From Chryseobacterium sp. KLBC 52 (lineage in GTDB: Bacteria; Bacteroidota; Bacteroidia; Flavobacteriales; Weeksellaceae): a stretch of 64,000 nucleotides of DNA. Made by a program: the position numbers and the translations under genes. Position 1 is the stretch's first letter, and each line of letters opens with the position of its first letter. Of the stretch, positions 58,758 through 64,000 are shown piece after piece. The notes below the pieces were generated by a model that saw only the letters and a list, made by a program, of their open reading frames with translations, was not told the origin of the DNA and did no database searches. Location: NCBI RefSeq assembly GCF_003347605.1, contig NZ_QDFZ01000017.1, positions 62,001 to 126,000 on the forward strand, read 5' to 3'.

Positions 58758-61697
58758 ATGAATCTGTTAAAAAAACTAACCATCGCGACAAGTATTGCCG
58801 CTGCAAGTTTCACAGGATATGCTTTTGGCCAGGATTTCCAGTGGAAAGAAGCTACTTCCAATGGCTACAAGTATAAATATGTAACCAATGACCCAACTTC
58901 CGCAAGGTATTACACTTTGAAAAACGGATTAACTGTTATTCTGAGTCCTACCAATAAAGACCCGAGAATACAAACGTATATTGCAACAAAAGCCGGAAGC
59001 AAAACCGATCCTGCAGACCACACAGGTCTTGCCCACTATCTGGAGCACATGCTTTTCAAAGGAACCAACCAGTTTGGATCTAAAGACTGGGCAAAAGAAA
59101 AACCTCTTTTGGACCAAATTGATGCTCTTTACGAAAAGTACAACCAGACCAAGGATGAAGCCAAAAGAAAAGAGATCTACAAAGAAATTGACAGGGTTTC
59201 CGGAGAGGCAGCAAAATTTGCAATCGCAAATGAATACGATAAAATGATGGCTGGTATGGGAGCTGACGGTACCAATGCCTTCACTTCTTTTGAACAAACA
59301 GTGTACACGGAAGATGTGCCTGCCAATGTTCTTGACAAATTTCTTGCTGTACAGGCAGAAAGATTCAGGGAACCGGTTCTGAGACTTTTCCACACGGAGC
59401 TTGAAGCGGTATATGAAGAAAAAAACAGATCTCTTGATGATGACGGAGATAAAGTTTTCGATACCATGTTTGCCAACCTTTTCCCTAACAACAATTATGG
59501 AAAGCAAACCACCATCGGAACCATTGAACACCTGAAAAACCCTTCTCTGCATGCTATCAGAGAATATTATAACAATTATTACGTTCCGAATAACATGGGA
59601 ATCATCATGTCCGGAGATTTTAATCCGGATGAAGTGATTGCAAAAATTGATAAGGCGTTCTCCTATATGAAGCCTAAAGCCATTCCTGAATATAAAGTAG
59701 GACAGGAAAAACCTATTACTACTCCGGTTGTAAAAGAAGTGGTAGGACCGAATCCTGAAAATGTAATGCTTGGTTTCAGATTTCCGGGAGCTTCTACCAA
59801 AGATGCCAGAATGCTGAACCTTGTTGGAAATATGCTTACCAATGGACAAGCCGGGTTAATCGACCTTGACCTGGTAAAAAAACAGAAATTACTGGGTGCG
59901 TACGCTGGGTCTTATGCATTGAAAGATTATTCCGTTTTACTTTTACAGGGTAAACCCACTGAAGGACAATCTCTGGATGAAGTAAAAAACCTTCTTCTTC
60001 AGGAAATTGACAAATTAAGAAAGGGTGATTTTTCTGATGATCTTATCCAGTCTATCGTCAACAACGAGAAGAAAGGTATTATTCAGAAAGATGAAAAATA
60101 TTCGTCAAGAGCAAGTATCCTGATGGATGAATTCACTTCGGATATTGACCACAAAACATCGCTGGAATATGTGGACGAAATTTCAAAACTGACGAAAAAA
60201 GATATCATGGATTTTGTATCCAAATATCTTCAGAACAATAACTACGTTGCCGTTTACAAAAGAAAAGGAGAAGATAAGAGCATTGTAAAAGTTGACAAAC
60301 CAACCATTACACCGGTTTCCGTGAACAGAGAAGACCAGTCTCCTTTCCTTAAGAAGATTGATGAAATGCCTGAAAACCCTATCGCTCCGGTATGGTTGAA
60401 TTATGACAAAGACATCGCTAAAAACAAATTAGCTGCTGTAGATGTACTTTCTGTAAAAAATACGGACAATGCTTTGTTCAGAATGTATTATCACTTTGAT
60501 TCAGGAAAATGGAACAACAAAATCCTTCCATTGGCAGCAGAATATCTTCAGTATTTAGGAACGAAAGACAAATCTTCTGAAATCATCAGTAAGGAATTCT
60601 ACAAACTTGCTTCAAGCTTCAATGTAAGTGCAGGAAACGAGGAAACTTACGTATCACTGGAAGGTTTAAACGAAAACTTTGATAAAACCATTTCTTTATT
60701 TGAAGATTTAATCAAAAACTGCCAGGCAGACCAGGCTGCTCTTGATGCTTACAAAGTTAGGTTGAAGAAAGCCAGAGCGAACGCAAAACAGAATAAAGGA
60801 GTCATCATGTCCGGGTTGAGAAGTTATGCTCAATATGGCCCTCAGAATCCTTTCAACAACGTACTAAGCGATGCTGAACTTGATGCATTAAAAGCAGAAG
60901 ACTTAATTAATGTTCTTCATGATTTGTTCAATTTCAAGCACAAAGTATTGTATTATGGACCAAAATCAGGAAATGATGTGGTAGCAGCTTTGAAACCTGT
61001 CCACAAACTTCCTGCCACCCTGAAAGATCTTCCTAAGTCTAAAACTTTCGCTCAGATTCCAACTGATAAAAACAAGGTTTTATTTGCTCATTATGATATG
61101 GTACAGGCAGAAGTATTCTGGGTAAGAAATTCTGATCCGTACAATGCATCCACTACTCCGACGGTAAGTTTATTCAACAACTATTTCGGAGGCGGAATGG
61201 GATCTATTGTATTCCAGACGATCAGAGAATCAAAAGCACTGGCTTATTCTACCTATTCTTATTTTGCCCTTCCAAGTAAGAAAACAGACAAAGACATGGT
61301 GATGGCTTATGTAGGAACGCAGGCAGACAAATTCAATGAGTCTACAACAGCTATGAATGAGCTTTTGACTACTCTTCCGAAATCTGAGCAGTTATTTGAA
61401 ACAGCGAAAAGCGGATTGAAAAAATCAATTGCTTCTGAAAGAATTACTCAGGATGGAATCATCTTCTCTTATCTGAAATCTCAAAAGCTTGGAAACAACT
61501 TTGATATGAGAAAAAATGTTTATGAACAGGCACCAAAACTGTCTTTCACAGACATCAACTCATTCCATGATAAGGAAATGAAAAACAAGAACTACACCTA
61601 CTGCCTTGTGGCTTCTCAAGACAAAGTGAATGAGGCCGATATGCAGAAATTAGGCGAAGTGAAAAAACTTAATTTAACTGAAATATTTGGTTATTAA
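58758..61697 (+). CDS. Secreted M16 family (pitrilysin-like) zinc peptidase
   Basis: 979 residues with a signal peptide (about 1-24, ending FGQ). The inverted zinc motif HxxEH is H93-Y-L-E96-H97 (GLAHYLEHMLFKG), with a third ligand among the glutamates in HTELEAVYEEKNR (214-221). Two M16 halves are present, each with two domains. The C-terminal half lacks HxxEH and ends with the FGGGMGSIVFQTIRESKALAYSTYSYF substrate-binding block, as is usual. It probably degrades peptides in the periplasm. A strong terminator follows. Confidence 0.92.
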   Translation: MNLLKKLTIATSIAAASFTGYAFGQDFQWKEATSNGYKYKYVTNDPTSARYYTLKNGLTVILSPTNKDPRIQTYIATKAGSKTDPADHTGLAHYLEHMLFKGTNQFGSKDWAKEKPLLDQIDALYEKYNQTKDEAKRKEIYKEIDRVSGEAAKFAIANEYDKMMAGMGADGTNAFTSFEQTVYTEDVPANVLDKFLAVQAERFREPVLRLFHTELEAVYEEKNRSLDDDGDKVFDTMFANLFPNNNYGKQTTIGTIEHLKNPSLHAIREYYNNYYVPNNMGIIMSGDFNPDEVIAKIDKAFSYMKPKAIPEYKVGQEKPITTPVVKEVVGPNPENVMLGFRFPGASTKDARMLNLVGNMLTNGQAGLIDLDLVKKQKLLGAYAGSYALKDYSVLLLQGKPTEGQSLDEVKNLLLQEIDKLRKGDFSDDLIQSIVNNEKKGIIQKDEKYSSRASILMDEFTSDIDHKTSLEYVDEISKLTKKDIMDFVSKYLQNNNYVAVYKRKGEDKSIVKVDKPTITPVSVNREDQSPFLKKIDEMPENPIAPVWLNYDKDIAKNKLAAVDVLSVKNTDNALFRMYYHFDSGKWNNKILPLAAEYLQYLGTKDKSSEIISKEFYKLASSFNVSAGNEETYVSLEGLNENFDKTISLFEDLIKNCQADQAALDAYKVRLKKARANAKQNKGVIMSGLRSYAQYGPQNPFNNVLSDAELDALKAEDLINVLHDLFNFKHKVLYYGPKSGNDVVAALKPVHKLPATLKDLPKSKTFAQIPTDKNKVLFAHYDMVQAEVFWVRNSDPYNASTTPTVSLFNNYFGGGMGSIVFQTIRESKALAYSTYSYFALPSKKTDKDMVMAYVGTQADKFNESTTAMNELLTTLPKSEQLFETAKSGLKKSIASERITQDGIIFSYLKSQKLGNNFDMRKNVYEQAPKLSFTDINSFHDKEMKNKNYTYCLVASQDKVNEADMQKLGEVKKLNLTEIFGY

Positions 61698-61704
61698 AAT
61701 AAAC

Positions 61705-61735
61705 AAAAAGCCCTGATATCAGGGCTTTTTTATTT
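61705..61735 (+). terminator. Terminator of the aminotransferase/M16 unit
   Basis: A 26-base perfect palindrome centred on GATATC (AAAAAGCCCTGA / TCAGGGCTTTTT), continuing into T. Confidence 0.9.
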
Positions 61736-61804
61736 AACAACACACCAAAAACAATTATAGATTTTATTTATCGATTTTAGTTTGTTCGATAGATGAATCT
61801 TTCA

Positions 61805-61812
61805 TATATTTG
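61805..61812 (+). promoter_or_regulatory. Promoter of the peroxiredoxin gene
   Basis: TATATTTG matches TAnnTTTG. TTTG at 61781-61784 gives a -33 element with 20-base spacing. This is the most complete Bacteroidota-type promoter in the window. The ATG is 33 bases after the -7 box. Confidence 0.65.
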
Positions 61813-61845
61813 CATAAGAAATTTAAATATAAAAACAGAAAAATT

Positions 61846-62478
61846 ATGTCTTTAGTAGGAAAAAAATTCCCAAATTTAACAATTGACGCAATGTCTGAAA
61901 TGGGTGACGATTTAAGAATCAACATCCTTGATGAAGCAGTAAACAACCAGCAAAAAGTTCTTTTATTCTGGTACCCTAAAGATTTCACTTTCGTATGCCC
62001 TACTGAGCTTCACGCTTTCCAGGAGGCTTTAGGTGAATTCGAAAAAAGAAACACTAAAGTAATCGGTGCATCTTGTGATACTAACGAAGTACACTTCGCT
62101 TGGTTGAACACACCAAAAGATAACGGAGGAATTGAAGGAGTAACTTACCCACTTTTAGCTGATACTCACAGACAATTGGCTAACACATTGGGAATTGTTG
62201 ATCAGGACTTCGAATACGATGAAGATGGAAATGAAGTTTTCACAGGTTCTAACGTAACTTACAGAGCAACTTACCTTATCGATGAAACTGGAAAAATCTT
62301 CCACGAAGCGGTAAACGATATGCCTCTAGGAAGAAACGTAAAAGAATTCTTAAGATTAATCGACGCTTACACCCACGTACAAAAGCACGGTGAAGTATGC
62401 CCTGCAAACTGGGAAGAAGGAAAAGATGCTATGAAAGCTGACAGAACTTCTACAGCAGAATACTTAGCGAAGAACTAA
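61846..62478 (+). CDS. Typical 2-Cys peroxiredoxin (AhpC/Prx type)
   Basis: 210 residues from the ATG at 61846. The frame is open 12 codons upstream, but that part overlaps the leader. The peroxidatic cysteine is C51 in FTFVCPTEL and the resolving cysteine is C185 in EVCPANW. T48, R140 and the WYPKD block complete the active site. It reduces hydrogen peroxide and organic peroxides. The two downstream genes encode a thioredoxin-like protein that could regenerate it and a small conserved protein. Codon use (AAC, TTC, GGA, GTA) suggests high expression. Confidence 0.93.
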   Translation: MSLVGKKFPNLTIDAMSEMGDDLRINILDEAVNNQQKVLLFWYPKDFTFVCPTELHAFQEALGEFEKRNTKVIGASCDTNEVHFAWLNTPKDNGGIEGVTYPLLADTHRQLANTLGIVDQDFEYDEDGNEVFTGSNVTYRATYLIDETGKIFHEAVNDMPLGRNVKEFLRLIDAYTHVQKHGEVCPANWEEGKDAMKADRTSTAEYLAKN

Positions 62479-62494
62479 TATAATGTGTTAATTT

Positions 62495-62545
62495 GAAAAT
62501 GAGATAATTGGAGAATTATCAAAAGTTATCTCATTTTCTTTTTAC
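62495..62545 (+). terminator. Terminator or attenuator between peroxiredoxin and thioredoxin genes
   Basis: GAAAATGAGATAA (62495-62507) pairs perfectly with TTATCTCATTTTC (62526-62538), followed by TTTTT. It ends about 50 bases before the thioredoxin ATG, so it may limit read-through. Confidence 0.7.
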
Positions 62546-62590
62546 AAAGCATTGACACATTTTCAAATTAACAAATTTCAAATTACAATC

Positions 62591-62899
62591 ATGTACACAG
62601 AATTAACCGAAGATACATTACAAAATATAGTGAACGACAATGAAAAAGTAGTTGTTCAGTATGGCGCAACATGGTGCGGAAACTGCAGAATCATGAAGCC
62701 GAAATTCAAAAAATTAGCCTCTGAAAATGATTCTATCCCATTTTTATATGTTGATGCCGAAAAGCTTCCTGAAAGCAGAAAATTAGCAAAAGTAGACAAC
62801 TTACCTACTTTCGCCATCTTTAAAAACGGAGAACTAGTGAACCAGGTTCAATCTAACCAGGCAGAAAGTTTAATTAACCTTTTTAATGAATTAGCATAA
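62591..62899 (+). CDS. Thioredoxin-like protein
   Basis: 102 residues from the ATG at 62591 (MYTELTEDTLQNIV). The redox motif is C29-G-N-C32 in GATWCGNCRIMKP, a variant of the usual CGPC that should change the redox potential. The cis-proline is in NLPTFAIF. The length fits a single thioredoxin fold. Its place after a peroxiredoxin gene suggests that it reduces that enzyme. It overlaps the next gene by one base (TAATG). Confidence 0.88.
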   Translation: MYTELTEDTLQNIVNDNEKVVVQYGATWCGNCRIMKPKFKKLASENDSIPFLYVDAEKLPESRKLAKVDNLPTFAIFKNGELVNQVQSNQAESLINLFNELA

Positions 62900-63147
62900 T
62901 GAAATTACCCGTAATCAGACAGTTTTATCAGAATCAGACTCCTGAAAATCTTGAAAAGACTTTAGAAGTACTGGAAAGCTTCTGCGAATTCAGAGGAACA
63001 AGTGAAGAAGATCTGAATGTTGCAGGAGAATTGATCACCAACATCTGTGGAGCTCTGGAAGTTCACGCTAATGTACAAAACGGAATGAGCGAGAAAGATG
63101 CTTTAAACTCTTTTGCTCAGAAGGTTTTAGGATCAATTGACAAATAA
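62899..63147 (+). CDS. Small conserved protein of unknown function (DUF6952-like)
   Basis: 82 residues, mainly helical, with no signal peptide or membrane segment. Two cysteines are present (SFCEFRG, NICGAL). It is translationally coupled to the thioredoxin-like gene by a TAATG overlap, which points to a joint role in peroxide defence or thiol chemistry. From memory I connect it to DUF6952, a Bacteroidota family seen beside thioredoxin genes. No activity is known to me. Confidence 0.7.
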   Translation: MKLPVIRQFYQNQTPENLEKTLEVLESFCEFRGTSEEDLNVAGELITNICGALEVHANVQNGMSEKDALNSFAQKVLGSIDK

Positions 63148-63336
63148 CTTCTTTCGATTATTTTTAATCAAAGACTGTAAAAACACAAACTATACAATAC
63201 CTGAGGTTTTCCTCATTACTATACTTTTTTCTATTCTTTAAGAATCTTTTCTTTCAACTTAAAATGTACTTCAAAGGACTTTAACCGGTCACATGAGGCT
63301 GGAAGTTGTATGAAAAATTGTAAAGGATAACCCATT

Positions 63337-63369
63337 AAAATCCCGGTGATATTTTCATCAGGATTTTTT
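63337..63369 (+). terminator. Terminator-like hairpin after the peroxiredoxin cluster
   Basis: AAAATCC (63337-63343) and TGAT (63347-63350) pair with ATCA (63357-63360) and GGATTTT (63361-63367), followed by T. It is 190 bases from the last stop codon. Confidence 0.55.
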
Positions 63370-63497
63370 GGTTTTGGTTTAAAACACTAATAACACAAAT
63401 GTTTTTCACAAATTTCACAAATATTAAAATTCGTTTTTAAAAAAAAATATACGCAATCATCCGTGTCAATCTGTGGAATCAGTGGGATACATATAAG

Positions 63498-63560
63498 TTT
63501 CGGCTAAAGCCGTTGGAAAAGATTCATTTAAAATAAACGGGCTAAAGCCCGTTCCTATTG
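63498..63560 (+). repeat. Dispersed paired-hairpin repeat, copy D (best conserved)
   Basis: TTTCGGCTAAAGCCGTTGG is followed by a spacer of about 20 bases, then the hairpin AACGGGCTAAAGCCCGTT and CCTATTGA. Both hairpins are perfect, so this is the reference copy of the family in this window. Confidence 0.8.
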
Positions 63561-63565
63561 ATATT

Positions 63566-63612
63566 ATTGAATTCGTGTTATTCGTGAAATCATTAGTGAC
63601 ATTTGTGTTTAA
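63566..63612 (+). repeat. 47-base direct repeat, copy 1
   Basis: The segment starts ATTGAATTCGTGTTATTCG and ends TTTGTGTTTAA. It differs from the copy at 63708-63754 at a single base (TTC against TCC). Confidence 0.85.
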
Positions 63613-63707
63613 TTTTTTAAAAACCACAAGTACCACAAATAAATTACACACAATTATCTGTGTCAATCTCTGAAATCTGTGGTTAAAAACAAACTAAAAC
63701 CATTCCT

Positions 63708-63754
63708 ATTGAATTCGTGTTATCCGTGAAATCATTAGTGACATTTGTGTTTAA
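63708..63754 (+). repeat. 47-base direct repeat, copy 2
   Basis: Identical to 63566-63612 except for one base. It is also preceded by CCTATTG, the tail of the paired-hairpin family, although no hairpins precede it here. Confidence 0.85.
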
Positions 63755-63779
63755 ATTTTGCATTTAAATAATAAAAAAA

Positions 63780-63801
63780 TCCCGATGAAGAATCACCGGG
63801 A
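63780..63801 (-). terminator. Terminator of the Bax inhibitor-1-like gene
   Basis: TCCCG and TGA pair with TCA and CGGGA, and on the minus strand the hairpin is followed by ATTTTTTTATT. Confidence 0.7.
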
Positions 63802-63831
63802 CTATATTTTAAAGCTAAGACAACTTATCAA

Positions 63832-64000
63832 TTAGCTTCTTCTATTCATCAAAATACTCAGAATATACCAGAATAAAAGCATAATCGAAGCAAAAAGCTG
63901 CAATGCCGCTCCTACATACTGATTCGTTCCAAATGAATCCTTTAATTTACTTGTCTGATAAAGAATAGTAACACATGCTAAAAGCACCATACCTACCGAG
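63832..64000 (-). CDS. Bax inhibitor-1/YccA family membrane protein, C-terminal fragment (cut by window edge)
   Basis: The last 55 or so codons of a gene entering from the right edge. The translation contains VLLACVTILYQTSKL and ends LQLFASIMLLFWYILSIL-MNRRS. This is the final transmembrane helix and basic tail of bacterial Bax inhibitor-1/YccA-like proteins, some of which regulate membrane proteases or ion leak. The start and most of the membrane domain are outside the window. Confidence 0.7.
   Translation of the reverse strand, partial: SVGMVLLACVTILYQTSKLKDSFGTNQYVGAALQLFASIMLLFWYILSILMNRRS

Larger units (their letters stand above)
63148..63831. other. Long intergenic repeat region without genes
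   Basis: About 680 bases hold no supported reading frame. The region contains a terminator-like hairpin at 63337, the paired-hairpin repeat copy D at 63498, two copies of a 47-base segment at 63566 and 63708, and two related phrases of the type ATCYGTGTCAATCT near 63457 and 63653. Confidence 0.7.

Noticed and set aside
58929..59849. 306-codon open frame on the minus strand
   Set aside because: It lies wholly opposite the well-supported M16 peptidase gene and translates to a Phe/Ile/Arg/Ser-rich chain with no family features. It is a shadow frame.
63466..63666. 66-codon open frame on the minus strand
   Set aside because: It runs through the paired-hairpin repeat and the duplicated block. The peptide reflects the repeats, not a gene.

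Overview
The window looks like chromosomal DNA of a Chryseobacterium-type bacterium (Bacteroidota, Flavobacteriia). The evidence is low GC and A-rich intergenic DNA, -7 boxes of the form TAnnTTTG, a SusC/SusD pair, several proteins ending in a type IX secretion (T9SS) sorting domain, signal peptides ending in AQ, and typical Flavobacteriia housekeeping genes. I saw no rRNA, tRNA, CRISPR array, prophage or insertion sequence. About 50 genes are supported. One is cut by each window edge and two are broken by single-base shifts in poly-A runs.

Layout. 1-9944: an edge GNAT acetyltransferase, a divergent Crp/Fnr regulator and HAD phosphatase, a secreted S9 peptidase, a frameshifted double-glycine leader peptide, DoxX, Era, a second Crp/Fnr regulator next to a small multidrug-resistance (SMR) pump, a T9SS cargo protein, and a methyltransferase coupled to map. 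10102-20914: a BT0820-like HAD protein, acyl-ACP desaturase, gpmI, a secreted metalloprotease, an SUI1-type factor, an LRR protein, a secreted PhoX-like protein, an XRE regulator between inverted repeats, and a large diheme peroxidase. 21144-25522: a frameshifted secreted protein, nucleoside phosphorylase, an epimerase-like protein, tag, a LEA-like protein and fabI.

25699-38408 is a polysaccharide utilization locus. susC, susD, GH30, GH3, GH16 and GH30 lie on the minus strand, divergent from an MFS transporter and a Nudix-fold regulator whose Nudix box is degenerate. The enzyme set suggests beta-1,3/1,6-glucan (laminarin or fungal/oomycete wall glucan). A palindrome in the divergent promoter region is a candidate operator.

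38537-48837: an acyl-CoA dehydrogenase, a T9SS-secreted alpha/beta hydrolase, and a tight four-gene operon (TonB-dependent receptor, DUF4876-like lipoprotein, beta-barrel protein, diheme cytochrome c peroxidase). This operon is the best candidate here for a poorly described envelope system. 48926-57217, all on the minus strand: a patatin fused to a POTRA/beta-barrel, an AddB-like nuclease coupled to two exported proteins, rsmG and an M28 peptidase. 57530-63147: an aminotransferase, an M16 peptidase, and a peroxiredoxin-thioredoxin-small protein cluster. The window ends in the 3' part of a Bax inhibitor-1-like membrane protein.

Intergenic DNA carries a dispersed paired-hairpin repeat (GGCTAAAGCC ... 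CGGGCTAAAGCCCG ... CCTATTGA), seen four times including once inside the glycan operon, plus other repeat remnants.
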